Assembly (NCBI GenBank): GCA_002633005.1
Contig: NMRA01000527.1
Location: 62,001-126,000, forward strand
Source of the DNA: Phoronis australis
Taxonomy: Eukaryota; Phoronida; Phoronidae
Length of the DNA stretch: 64,000 nt
Direction of reading: 5' to 3'
In this document: positions 30,101 through 41,300 of the stretch, piece after piece
Layout of the letters: the number at the start of each line of letters is the position of its first letter
Numbering within the stretch: position 1 is the first letter of the stretch
Program-made: the position numbers and the translations under genes
The notes under the pieces: model-generated
The model's database searches: none
Told to the model about the DNA's origin: nothing
The model's input: the letters and a program-made list of their open reading frames with translations, nothing else

Positions 30101-33100
30101 CATATGCTAACAAAGGCCTTAACCCGAGATTGAGCTGTGTTTCAACTCTTGTTTCTTGATGTATTTTGAAATCTGAATGCTGTTTCAGGGTCACTGTGCC
30201 ATGCTTAACTCTGGATGCTGGCATCCGAAAAACAGACAAGAGTTCATGACATGCTCAAACGACTGGTAAGGGAAATATCACAACAACATTCATGTACAAA
30301 AATAGTTAAAGGAGACTCTCATTTTCCCATTTTCACAGCTTATTTCATTGTTACAAATACTGAAAATACCAACTTGGGAACCCTTGAAAATTTCAAATCC
30401 GCATAACTATGAAGTTAATTTCTTATTCCACTATTTTTGCAAATAAATGTGGCGAAATGGAAAACCACATTTTTGCTATACTGTGTTTTAAATTAAAGAC
30501 CCTTTACTAGTAATAAACACGGTTTTGCATGCCTTAACTTTTGTTTATTGGCATTTGTTCTTGATTCGCATAAAATTATTATAAATTGTCATTATGTCGC
30601 TTATTTCTCCAAATGTTATTTAGTGGTGATCACCTTCTATTTAACTTCCTAAAACTGCTTTGAGGTGCCAGTGTAGTAACATCTTTTTCAGTTGATTTAC
30701 ACCAGCCTCTTGGCAGGTTTCACTCGGTCATTTCCCGGCCATCTTCAGGTGTTACAGCGTTGATTTACACCAGCCTCTAGCCTATTTACATTGGCAGGTT
30801 TCACTCAGTCATTTCCCGGCCATCTTCAGATGTTACAGCGTTCTTAGAAGAACGAGCACAGGTTTCACATACAATCATAGTGGCCACTTGGATTTTTTCT
30901 GGTAGACGGCACTGTTTGAACATGCAGACCTTTAGATTGTCAGTACAGTACTCTCACCACTGGGCCACAGGATGATTCTGGCCCAGTGGTGTGAGTGGTG
31001 CATTGACAACCGAAAGGTCTGCATGTTCAAACATTGCCATCTACTGGAAAAAATCCAAGTGCCCGCCATGAGTGTGCCAGACATCCATGTTCATTCCTCT
31101 TAGAATGATTTAACATATGAAAATGACTAGAGAAATGACACAAAACGTCGTGTCAATGTAAATAGGCGAGAGGTTGGTATAAATAAACCAAAATATTTTA
31201 AACATGGTGTGACTTCTGTTACATAAGATACGCTGCATTTGTACATCGCCTCACGGCATAGACAGTTGTAAACTTAACTGAAATATTATCTTGTAACTTC
31301 CTTTCAGTACCATCCGAACTTGGGATATCAACAATTGTAATACAAAGCATAAAGGCATAATGAAGCCTAGAAGTAAAAATGGCCGTAAGACGGTGCCTAC
31401 CACATGCAGTTACAGTCCCGATGGTCGTTACATGGCGGCGGCATGCCAGGATGGGTCAATACAAGTCTGGGATAACAACAAGCTATTCTCTGGCCACTTT
31501 GTAAGTAGTTTGGTTGTTTATTACTGTGTAATTTAGTTGAAGATGAAATTATTTGTTAATGAATAATTACTGATCAAATGATGAAAATTCATTCTCGATA
31601 ACACTAGACTTTTGCCAAAGTACACATTTGTCTTTAATTGCCAGTTTGGAAAAAATCACCAGTCGTGACCTAGAATTACAACACACAATCTTTGAAATAC
31701 TAGCCAGGCACTGGGCTACCGAGACCATGTTGGGAACTGGTAATACGTTTCACAGTGTATACTAATCACCATAGGGTGATGTTTACTGTATGTTCTCCAA
31801 TTTGTTAGTCAAATTTAGGCAGCTTGACACACTCATGAACTTTAGAATTAGCGCGTAAGTAAACAAAGACATATTGATCCGACGTTTCGGTTTATTCACT
31901 ATAAACCATTCTCAATCAGGCAATACCGGTGGAGAACAGACTGTACAGGTGCATGTCAAAATGCATTGTGAGGGGAAAGACCAGAAATCAAAACAGTTGG
32001 AGCTCAAATGATCCAATGTTTCTATAGAGATAGCGTTCAGCATGGCTCAACCGTATGTGCGCAGCTTCTTTTATGAGGAGCCTGAGGGTGGCATTATCCT
32101 TGTCTAAGATCTGAACACCAGAGTAATCTATAGTGTGACCAGTTGACACTCTACTTCATCCTGAAAATTTGTTGAAATTTATTTTATATTTAGTTCTCTC
32201 GCTTTCAGGTAAACACAGTTTTTCTAAACCGACAAGCACACATGGATGGTTCTGAAACATCCTGTTTATGTTTTTCGTATGACGGACGCACACTGGCTTC
32301 CAGAGGCGGTAAGAGTACTTAGCTAAACCTAAGAAATCTCAGTCATGTTTGTTTATGACTCACCTTTTAATTAATTGTTCTAACTTTGAATTAGCATGCA
32401 GCCTTAAGAATCATTGTTCTGTAAGCTTGATTTATAGAAGTGACCAAAATTTCAAGAAAAAAGTTGTGAAAGTGTTGGCGGTGGGGAGAATACATTTTCT
32501 TTTTGATGATGGTAGTGCTGCCTTTGGAGAAGCTTAAATTTTAAGTATTCATTTGACAAACATTTGTTATATTGTGAATATTGGCATATAATAAAAAATT
32601 TACACGTTGTGAGTAGAAAGAATTCATTCAGTTCCTTTTGTCTGCTTGCCTCAAAATATCAATTTTCCATCAGTGGATAATGGTGCTGTGTACTGCTGTG
32701 GAAACATTCCAAGGTTTTGCATTGCCCTTGTGTCAGTGGTTGTAATTGTAGTTTCATTTCCTTGGCCAGCAACAGTTTCACTTTATATAGGTCATGTGTT
32801 TCTTTACATTACAAAGTGGGCTGTGTAACTTACAGGCGATGATACACTGAAGCTGTGGGATCTCAGGAAGTTTACCGAACCACTGTGTGTAGCAAAGGAC
32901 CTGTATAATAGATATGCAATGTAAGTCACAGATGTGGAATTTTTGATGTGGGCTCTTTTTAGTATTTATGGTAAATCTACAAAATTATCTGATGGAGATG
33001 TTACAATCAAAGTGTGTTCTAATAGTGCATTATGGGAAAGACACTGGAAAATGTTCAGGTGTTCATTGTCTCAACCAATGTAATTCAGTGTCAGGATTTG

Positions 33101-36100
33101 ATATGCATTACTCTGGTGATTACCTTCACTTCATAGATTGGCTGACAAGGAACTATCAGTGTCACTGATAGGAATTTGTTGATAAGGATCTTGCCTTAGA
33201 TGACATGTATATTGTGGTCGAGGCAACATTTATATTGTGGTCCAGGCAACATGTATATTGTGGTCAGGTGAATTCAATGGCCAGTTGCTTAATATATGCA
33301 CATATGTGTCACGTTTTTCCCATGTGTGGGTGGGCGCAGGTTGTTACAGACCGGTGCTAATAGCTTTCGGTGCGACAATAGACTGAAGACTGGTTCGAGT
33401 TTATGGCTTTATTAATCTCGACCGTACGTTCACAAGTCTACTCAAACAAAACGTCTGACGTAATGTCTGTTCTATGCTCCAGCCAGTTCTGCGAAGCCTT
33501 GACTTGTGATGAACTTCTGAGACACTTTCAGCAACTCAACTGTAACTCTCTTGTAACTAATTGGTTCTCAACTTTTAACTCTTTAAGTGCTTGACTGACT
33601 AATACAAACCCGTCCTTGTGTATTTGTAGACTAATGCATTGTTCTAGAACTTTTCACCAATTCAAGCTCATTCTAGAACTTTCCGGACTCTACCCAATCA
33701 TTCTACAAACATATACTAGGCTCTAGAATGTTCCAGATTACATTAATCACTCATATGCTAGACTCTTCTAGAATATTCCACACTATTCTGTAGTAAACAA
33801 ATTACATCATCACTGTGCTGACCTCAGGGGTCATGTCAATCAATAACACAAACAGAACAATAGAGCAAAATAATAAAGCTACGAACAGTGTCAGTCCTAA
33901 CAATATGATTGTCCGTTCCAAACACTAGGACAAGTGCGTTTGCATTATGGGAGACTGCCCAACACACATATACTTAATGTGTGTATGATAGTTGAGTTAT
34001 GCAGTTTACACTAGTGGAACTATTTTGGCTAACCAGAATAATTATAGATCTTGAATTTATTGGAAATTTTGAGAGCAAGCCTCAGCAGCCCATCGCCCAT
34101 TTTCTCGCCCACATGAGCACTGTTTCTGAAAGAATCTGTTTATTTAAATAAAATTTGCTAATCAAAAATTGTATTTTCAAAGTGTAGTAATTTTTTGAAT
34201 CTCAAGATACCTTTCAAAATGTTTTCCATGGTAAAATTGCCCATTTCCATGAAATTTGAAAATTGGATAATTATTACTTAAAAGTGTGTGTGATTGTAAT
34301 TCAAAATCTGTTTTTCTTGACAGCAGAAAATTACTGGGCAAAGGAGTGTAGTATGTTTGTATTTCAGGACTGACTGTTTGTTTAGTCCAGACGACAGTAT
34401 GGTTGTAACTGGGCTCTCCGTTGCCAAAGGAGAAGACAGTGGCAAACTGATCTTCCTAGATAGAACGAATCTCACAAGGCTGGCTGAGCTAAATGTGTCT
34501 TCATCTGTGAGTGGTGCTGCTTTTGAAATACTTTAAGTAAACTAGCAGTATTTTTGTTTTAATACCAACTTTTAGAAACCCCCTGTTTGTTTTTGATTAA
34601 GTTTTGAAAATGCATTACGGTCTAAGTATCAGCATCACCTTGTTGAGAATTAATTATCTTTAAACTGACATTGCATTTGTGTACTACATTTCTAATTGGT
34701 TGCCTCTAAAGTAGGAGCTAAATGTGTGGTTGATTATCTTCTGGCTAATGTGAAATGGGAATGTATAATTTTACGGTAGTTAAACTCCAGATTCCGTTAA
34801 GTTTATTTTCTGAATAGCATTTGATGTAAATTGAATGCAAAATGGGAATCGTATGATTATTTTCAAAAAGATTGCTTAACAGTGAGCATGGTCTTGTAAC
34901 ACTGCAGAGTGTGGTACGCTGTGTATGGCATCCCAAGTTGAACCAAATCGCCGTAGGATGTGGAGATGGACAAGTGAAGGTGTTCTATGATCCAGACAGG
35001 AGCTTTAGGTAAATAGTTAGTAAATTTAAAATCCCATGCAGAGTCCTTTTCCATTTTCTTTTTATTGGCCTGATCACTTTTATTGCTTGATAGTAATGCC
35101 TGTACATGTTCAAATAAATGATCGTATCAAGAAAAAGTACTATAAGCAAGAATTATTAGTCTTCATACACGCCATATGTTGGTTATATCGCAATACCATG
35201 TCAACGCACTGATTTATAACAACACAAGAAAAAATTATGTTTCAGCACACTTTTGTAGAGCGGCTTAAATTTGTTCATGGGTTATTCGCTGTCTTCCAGG
35301 TTTCTTAGTAAGTCAAACCTGCATTCCAGATTTTATGCAGCTGATTTGTAGAACCAGCATACTCCACTACCAGGCCATACTAATTCAGTTGTCTTTCACC
35401 TCCAAAACTGGTTATGCATGGGGTTTTGAATCCTGAGACTGATTAAGATGAGCGTTCACTATCATGTAGCACTGTGTATAATCTAGCTTGACCCTTTCTC
35501 ACTGTGTGGTCATTGTTACAGAGGCGCCAAGCTGTGCGTGGTGAAGACCAAGAGGAAAGTGCAGCAAGCAGAGTTTGTCCGTGCTGACCACATTATTACA
35601 CGTGAGTAAACCTTTCCTAAAGGAAACCTTTCCTTTATCATTGGTTGTTTCATCTCGTGACTTAATCAAACCTTTTTTCACTGATTCACACAAACCCCTG
35701 GGTAGAGAATTGAGCATATCTGTTGTACATGACGGTATACATTGACTATATGTGACGTGATTTACAGCAGCTGCTGTTTATGCCTCAATAAAGGTTGATT
35801 TAGTTGGGCAATTGGTTGATTTCCTAAAAACTAATTGCAGCGCCGATCTTTGATTTGGTTAGAAAATTTGACTTGTCTTCCAAAATTGTTGGCGACTGCA
35901 AGGGGACTAGTGAGATTCATTTCTGACGTTTGAATGGTTTGGCGTAGGACATTTTTTTATTAACCCTCTTTGACACCATTGCAGCATATGCATTGCCCAT
36001 GTTCCGCGAAAGTCGACAGAAGAGCACACGGAAACAGCTGGAGAAAGATCGCAAGGATCCCATCAAGTCTAAACAGCCAGAAAAACCAGTCAAAGGCATG

Positions 36101-37576
36101 GGTAAGGTTCAAATTGCTTCCTTTTACCTATGGTTTAAAGTAGGTCTGCTAGATATCAATGTATTCAATGCGTATTGAGTACAAACAAATTCATACTAAC
36201 ACCTTTTTAAGTATCTGTTTTCTTAGTGGAACCAAAAAATCAACATTTATGTGATAGTTATGGCCTGAAAGTGTTTGCAAAGATAACTAGTTTGCTATTT
36301 CATAGTCTGAGAGACATTATAAAATAAAGCAAGTAAAATGTTGTGACCACTTCTAAATGTTCGTTTTGGGACTAATGCAGAGAACGTGATTTAATTTTTT
36401 ATCAGTATTTTATGATCTTGTCACCAAAACTTGCAAAATTTGTTGTTTATCTTTTAGTAAATTGGAAACTGCAGATCCCAAAAACTGTTTTGTGTTACAG
36501 CCCGTCATGGTCGCATTGGTGCTCATGGCGCTACCTTGAGTCAGTATGTATCGAAACAGATCAGTATACGGAAACCAGATGAGCGAGACAAAGACCCACG
36601 TGCTGCCATTTTAAGGCATGCCGAAGACGCGGCTAAGAACCCCTACTGGGTTGATCCGGCGTACAAACAGTAAGTAGAATATGACATGAATAGTGCAGAA
36701 TTAAGGAAGGAGTAGTGTTCGTTGATCACGCCAGTCTGGTGACTCTGCTGCCACCTGGCTGTCTATGGAGGTACTTCAATCTACAGTCAGTGACACAGAA
36801 ACACACCAGTTACTTTATGTAATGCGGAATATTGTTTCAGTGACTAGAGATACACTCAGGCACTGTGTACCAAAGTTTTACCTAGTAAATACTACGTTGA
36901 GTAAATACAATGCGATCCAAGACCCTGTAGGTGAATAGCAATGGCCATTTTCAACTCCATGAAGTCAGCGACCATTGCTTCACAAGTATTGTTGTCTTAC
37001 ACATGCACCAGCAGGATTATGGAAGTTATTGTGACTTATCTAGCCATTATTACGGCTTGTCTGTTAAATGTGTTCACAAGAATCAAGTTTACGATGCTAT
37101 GTTATGGAACATGTAGCAATATCTATCCTACATCTACTATGGTTGTGGTGTGGTTATTATGAATTATGAAATATTTTTTAATTTCACTTTCCCCAAGAAA
37201 CATCTTGCTTCTGCTGCCCTTACTCATACCATGAAATGTAAAATAGTGGTATTTGAATGTATTATGGTTTTTTACTTAAATGCACCTAAAAAAATCAGAG
37301 GCACTATAAAAATGCTGGCTTCGCCGTGTAAAACACAAAAATTTGTGCAATATACATTTGATTGTCCACAATAAAATTTTCATGCTGGAATCAGTTAGTA
37401 TTAAAAATTTCAATTCGATATTTTCATGCTGGAATCATTTAGTATTAAAAATTTCAATTCGTTCACGATTCACTTTTTACAATTTCAGAAGCCAGCCAAA
37501 TCAGATTTTCCAAGACCCTGAGGAAGAAAAGAATAGTGATGATGAAGAACCATCATGGAAGAAAATGAAGATATAA
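18142..37576 (+). CDS. WDR70: WD repeat-containing protein 70
   Basis: The complete gene encodes 618 residues (human 654). Exons: 18142-18163, 22903-22989, 23341-23406, 24111-24136, 25148-25312, 27684-27737, 28222-28355, 28917-29070, 30189-30265, 31308-31500, 32209-32308, 32836-32920, 34368-34506, 34908-35008, 35522-35601, 35985-36101, 36501-36669, 37489-37576. All borders are GT..AG and phases close. The N terminus holds the family motif KKARTFDFMAMFEESRR, then acidic stretches with two IGPPVP motifs (about residues 76-81 and 94-99). WD40 repeats start near residue 141 (VSALSMDPSGARLVAGGFDY, then MKFWDFAGMDAS) and run to about 480. The basic C-terminal part has SRQKSTRKQLEKDRKDP, and the protein ends PSWKKMKI, like human WKKRKI. 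In other animals WDR70 is a nuclear protein linked to chromatin ubiquitination and DNA repair. Intron 1 is 4.7 kb. Residue 312 region reads SNDCTIRTW where human has Ala. Confidence 0.97.
19202..19275 (+). mobile_element. tRNA-like sequence (SINE head or tRNA pseudogene)
   Basis: A box TAGCTGAATGG (19210-19220) and B box GGTTCGATCCC (19253-19263) are correctly spaced. The ends ttgccc and gggtaa can pair as an acceptor stem. The T stem and anticodon stem pair poorly, so I do not call a working tRNA. It lies in WDR70 intron 1. No clear A-rich tail follows. Confidence 0.5.
20316..20430. repeat. Hairpin of about 50-bp arms
   Basis: Left arm text cactgatcagatatagcgg then ttcctgattttgagaac is the near-perfect reverse complement of gttctcaaaatcagggac then cgctatatccgaccagtg on the right. 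A second block, cactgaataatg, pairs with gttattcagtg near the centre. The loop is only a few bases, so this strand could form a long cruciform. Confidence 0.75.
20520..20762. repeat. Truncated relative of the 6418-7894 element
   Basis: The run gttttcgccctgggat through ataagcggccccctcc to ggcgcttattagggcaaa then tatggta aligns along its length with 7635-7896 of the element in NUDT21. Only the right end is recognisable, so this is a truncated or 5'-diverged copy in WDR70 intron 1. Confidence 0.65.
20939..21421. mobile_element. Near-complete palindromic (foldback) MITE
   Basis: The left end AGACGATGGAGC and the right end GCTCCATTGTCT are inverted. Complementarity continues inward through cggaagcttttcggcgaatt, taccttttgcgcat, attccttccaagtcaaac and cttcgagcagtccct, each with its inverted partner on the right. 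Only about 65 bp around 21150-21215 stays unpaired. The 109-codon frame at 20959-21288 is a by-product of the palindrome. A clear target duplication is not visible. Confidence 0.75.
21590..22560. repeat. Local duplication in WDR70 intron 1
   Basis: Two blocks, about 21590-21830 and 22345-22550, share ordered segments: tacagctttg, then ggc(t/g)aaataaaatct, then aaaattagtgtcatta or aaaattaatgtcatta, then ttattctgctg followed by ttgtggagcg. Divergence is substantial. No coding content was seen. Confidence 0.5.
24260..24822. mobile_element. Mutator-like MITE with 10-bp target duplication
   Basis: The element starts CTCGCTGGTTCCCTGCGTG and ends with its inverse, CACGCAGGGAACCAGCGAG. A second inverted block, gccagcacgcaggtatcac on the left, matches gtgatacctgcgtgctggc on the right. 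Both sides are flanked by the same 10 bp, TCCTATTAGG (24250-24259 and 24823-24832). A 9-11 bp duplication is typical of Mutator-like elements. The 563-bp body has no transposase. It lies in WDR70 intron 4, and splicing need not be affected. Confidence 0.85.
25305..25535 (+). repeat. Copy 1 of a duplicated segment including the exon 5 splice donor
   Basis: This copy begins with the last 8 bases of WDR70 exon 5 (acagtatt) and the real donor gtaagtaa. It then runs through an AT-rich (ataataatggtggtc)-like microsatellite to ttattgacaatgaataaatct. The second copy is 634 bp downstream. Confidence 0.8.
25939..26170 (+). repeat. Copy 2 of the exon 5 donor segment
   Basis: This copy repeats acagtattgtaagtaa, then tttattgaattatggctgag and the same 3' flank (ggttcggtggcttattgac, then aatgaataaatct). 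Its internal microsatellite is a cleaner array of ggtcataataataat-like 15-mers. The 66-codon frame reading NNGGH repeats is an artefact of that array. Confidence 0.8.
26214..27096. mobile_element. Foldback MITE, about 290-bp arms, TTAA flanks
   Basis: The left arm at about 26214-26505 (with ctttttcatgtcttttttag, then actccggaaatgacatttt, then tttgcttttgtttacgagtc) is the imperfect reverse complement of the right arm at about 26800-27096. The central loop is about 295 bp. Both sides carry TTAA (26210-26213 and 27097-27100), which suits TTAA-targeting superfamilies such as piggyBac or Kolobok. The extreme termini differ by a few bases, so superfamily is open. It is in WDR70 intron 5. The 71- and 86-codon frames inside are not transposase. 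Confidence 0.8.
28340..28608 (+). repeat. Four tandem about 70-bp units that carry a 5' splice site
   Basis: Units start near 28341, 28411, 28480 and 28549. The first begins inside WDR70 exon 7 (tacggccatgtgaaag) and holds the real donor at 28356. Units 3 and 4 keep the identical core gaaag/gtaggct at 28495 and 28564. Unit 2 has lost it (tttttgttaggct). The rest of each unit reads aaggttggaagcagggaat, then atctgctgatggtt, with small changes. Copies are alike enough to suggest fairly recent amplification. Confidence 0.85.
29541..29850. mobile_element. Probable short MITE, G-tract type ends
   Basis: The left end ggcggatttagggggggcc and the right end, which reads agtggcagatctaggatacc on the minus strand, are loosely inverted. 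The style is that of short elements common in invertebrate genomes. It carries the ambiguous base at 29580, which suggests assembly trouble in a repeat. It lies in WDR70 intron 8. Confidence 0.35.
30692..31190. mobile_element. Long imperfect hairpin element
   Basis: The outer arms pair tttacaccagcctctagcc then tatttacattggcaggt (from about 30764) with tgtcaatgtaaataggcgag then aggttggtataaat (to about 31190). The inner arms pair cttggattttttctggtag then gaacatgcagacc with ggtctgcatgttcaaaca then ctggaaaaaatccaagtg. The centre cccagtgg/ccactggg closes it. An extra direct copy of the outer left arm sits at 30692-30756. It lies in WDR70 intron 9, just before exon 10. Confidence 0.75.
33205..33268. 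repeat. Three copies of a roughly 26-bp unit
   Basis: The unit tatattgtggtc(g/c)aggcaac is repeated three times with few changes in WDR70 intron 12, the last copy ending gtggtcaggtg. It is a small tandem array with no apparent function. Confidence 0.6.
33342..33902. mobile_element. Possible solo LTR, TGTTA..TAACA ends
   Basis: The 561-bp segment begins TGTTACAGACC and ends TCAGTCCTAACA, so 5-bp inverted TGTTA/TAACA termini are present. Like the element at 16077 it has a gtttgac- or gtttatg-like stretch followed by ttta near its left end. No matching target duplication flanks it, so this is a weak call. Confidence 0.3.
37376..37465 (+). repeat. Two tandem 46-bp units next to exon 18
   Basis: The text attttcatgctggaatca, then ttagtattaaaaatttc, then aattcg occurs twice in a row, ending about 25 bp before the acceptor of the last WDR70 exon. 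The array sits where branch points are usually found. Confidence 0.7.
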
Positions 37577-38369
37577 AACCCAATATTTGTCTTACCTGGC
37601 CATAAGGGACACTTTCAAGAATGATCTTGTTAAGTTTGCTTATATGTTAATGCGTAGAACATGATACAGTTTGGATTTCTGTTAACAACTATGTGCGGTA
37701 TTCTTAACGAAACTCACTTATGACTCAATATTACAGAACTTATTTAATAAGCTTTTATGCACCCTTGTTATGTGGTTGCATATTGCTGTTTTCTTTGTCT
37801 TTTTGTCGGGCATCCTCTGTTTAATCTGCTAATCCCTTTCATGAAGTTTGGCATGTATTCAGTGAAGCTGACAAGAAATTCAACAAGTTTCAAATCGAAA
37901 TTGAGAGCATGGCTGTAGTTATTTTTGGATAATTCTGGTGCGATTACTGAGGCACCCCCTAGTGGCAAGTTGTTACATGTGCCTTAAGAGTTACCAAGCT
38001 GTTTTCATGGATCTTAATGAAAGTGTGACCTGTGCGTTCCTAATCAGGAGAGATGTTGATTTTGTTTGGAAAATGAGTACCTTCTGTAATGATCATGGTT
38101 GGTGTATACCAACGCTTTGCATTGCTCTTGTATGTAACAAGGACAAAATTAAGCATAGTTTACTGTTGTTCCAAGTTGCAAGAGTATTTTGTCTTGCAAT
38201 CTCATGATTGTCTGTATTTGTAATCGCTTCATGAATTATATTTATATTTAATAACAAAATTTACTCAAAGTCCTTTTGTTATAGCTTTATTTCTGCAGAT
38301 TCAGATAATTGAAGACTAGTTTTAAATATGACCCACATGACTTGCTAAATCTACACGTTATTCCACTAC
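37577..38369. other. 793-bp convergent intergenic region
   Basis: This lies between the WDR70 stop (37574-37576) and the ALG2 stop (38370). It must hold both 3' UTRs. On the minus side an AATAAA at 38286-38291 serves ALG2. On the plus side I see no canonical AATAAA for WDR70 here; the cleavage signal may be a variant, or transcripts may run into the ALG2 3' end. Confidence 0.5.
38286..38291 (-). terminator. ALG2 polyadenylation signal
   Basis: On the minus strand this is AATAAA, about 80 nt past the ALG2 stop codon. Its distance and position in a short convergent intergenic region make it the likely signal. Confidence 0.55.
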
Positions 38370-41300
38370 TCACAAGCCCTCTGTTAACTTTTCAACAACA
38401 CGATGTAACTGTTTTGTGAACGCGTCAAACGAAAACTTCTCAACAACTCTCTTATGCCCAGCAACACCAAATTGTTCTCTCAAATTTTCATCACTGACAA
38501 TTTTCAACATTGCATCTGCAAAACTCTTTTCATTTGCATCACACAGGAAGCCAGTATTGCCGTCAGCAACGGTTTCCAATGGTCCCCCACTGTTAACCAC
38601 AATAACGGGGCACTTCATAAACATGGCCTCCACTGGAACAATACCAAAGTGCTCTTTGTCTGGTGTATACAGTAAACATGAGCTGTATTTGAGCAGAGTT
38701 CTCTTCTGTGAGTCACTGAATGAACGGAGAAAACTGACACAGTCATTGAGATCTAGTTTGTCGGCGAGGCGACGCAGTTCCAAGTAATGGTCTACATTTT
38801 CTGTCACCCGCTCGTCATATCCTCCAGCCATTATTAGATGAATGTCTTTAAACACCTCCGGTTTTACCAGATCTTTCAACGTACCTGCAACAGGAAATAA
38901 ATTTCAGAAACAGATTCCAGAGCATCACGACTACATTACAATTTGCATAAATCGGATCCAACTGGACCGAGATATTTTATCTGGAGTAAGGCGAACTTCC
39001 GACTTATCTGAAGGTCAAGTGCACAAATAAGAACAACTATTCTGCCAAGCTTTGTTCAAAATAAGTGAAAATCCAATCCGGGCATATTTGACTTATCTGG
39101 GCTTTATTGTATATTGGCTATAAGGATTTCATGTTGCTCATTTCAAAATACTTAAGGTTACGTATACCCCTCACACACACAAATATATACTGTGTATATA
39201 TACTGTATATATATATATTTTTATGCTGGCTTTATCTTAAAATATCTAAGTAAGTAGCCGTTGTCAACCCATGGAAGTATATATTTTCTGATAGAACAAG
39301 TAAAAAAATTTGTCAACCTCATTTACTGTGCCACTATTGTGGTCACACGAGTCTGTATTTTGTGTGAAAGACGTGTTGTAGTAAGAGGTAAAACAAACGT
39401 TCTGATACTGGAGGTACCCCACAAATGCTCTCCATCACAAAACCACAGCCCCACCCAGTCCTCACAGATTCTCACTCTCCCTATAAGTCATTCCACACTG
39501 CCCGCTGGCCGGCAAGAGTTATGGCCGACAAACCACCTAGCTATAACAGCAAATCGCACATATTTGCAATGATCATAGCCATTGATTGCTTTTCACTTGA
39601 CAGCGACAATGAATCGTCTCATATGCCCTTGTCTAAATGTATATACATAAGCCAGTCATCCACATCATACTACTCTCGAGCAAGTAAACACAGCAAACAA
39701 CATTCACTGCCAGTTACCACTTGCGCAAAATAAAAAATTTTAATCTCTACCCATGTCTCTTCAATATCAAATCCACGTAAAACCTCAAATACTTGTGTTC
39801 GTTTTTTACTATAATTTAATGCATAATGTAAGTGCTGCTGAACATCGCATTAAAGAAAACCTGCAGACATTCACAAATACAATATATTGTCCATTAAATT
39901 GGGTTCTTTCAATAACACTCTCCGATCATTCTTTTTACAGGTTTTAAAAAGCCCCTATAAACCATTTCTGGTGTTGATACATCTACTCCGTCTTCACACT
40001 CAAGCAGATTTGATTTCAAAAAGTATTGTCATCGCATTCTGATCCTTTAATGGAATTGAAATTAATAGTCTGGAAGTCTACTTAAAAAATACACAACTAA
40101 ACAGCTGCGACAAGCAAGCTAGTGGGCTCAGGCTGAAGCAAAGAACAACCACATCAGTTCTTGTCAAGTTTAGAAAACATTTCTAATCTGAGTAAGAAAC
40201 AAAATGGAACCGTTTCATTGCACAGTAATAAGTGACTAAATCAAAAGTTGGTTTCTGACAGAAAGAGTAGACTTTCTGCACCTTTATGTAACCGGAAATG
40301 GACAAACTATAAAATGAAACACCATTGTTACTTGGATGTGCCCCTGCTACAAAAAGCCCTTAAAAGGGTGAACCATCACCCTCAACAGAAAGTACAACCA
40401 GATTTCTGTCATATGTGCGGCACTGCTTATCAGAGACTCAAAACAGAGTAACGCCAAGATCTCAACCTTACCTAGTGCTTTTATTGCAAGAGGCAAGTTC
40501 TTTTTTCTTTCATATCTGTTGATGGACAAAAAAACAATCTTGTTACTGGGCATCAGATCGTCAGTCGGTGGTTCTATAGGTTTGCCAAACGACGAGAAGT
40601 CGGGAATAGGATACAGAACCTCTGGCTTCACATCACAAAGGGACTTGAAGGTTTCTTTGAATATACCACCTGTAGAATTAACAGAAGAGTATGTTGCAAT
40701 AGCTCCACCTACTAGAGCAATGTATGGGCGAAGCAGGAGCCTATTCCGTAACTTAACAAGGCAACAGTCATGCTTTTGAAGCATTACTTTTTGCAAGCGA
40801 CGTTGGCTAACATATTGAGCTTGGTACAAATGTGCTTTTCCAAATTTTAAAAATCACGAGTTTTCTTAGCACTGAACAAGTCAACACCCATTTAACAGTG
40901 GTAAATAGTCAAATTCAAGACTTAAAGCGACTGTAAATCAACCTTGTATCGTAAAAATTAACTTTTGATTTACAGTAGATCACTTATTTTAATGTGAAAG
41001 TGGTCTCAAATTACCCCCCCCCCTCAAATTATCCCCCCTTCAAATTAGAGGCGATTTCTGGGCTTGAAAAGAACTGACAGTTTGTTAATCGCCACCATTT
41101 TGAGTGACGGCTTAACTGACCATCAGAAGTCATCATTCTTGACACACCTTTGTTTCCAAGCCACCATTTAACCCAACAAATAACATAATGCCGGGTTAAA
41201 CTTATTGTTTGTTAGTCGGCAAATTCGCAAGGGGGCGGAGCTTGCGATAGGTCAACTGCAGAAACAACTCGTCTCAGTTGAGATCAATTTTACAGCAATA

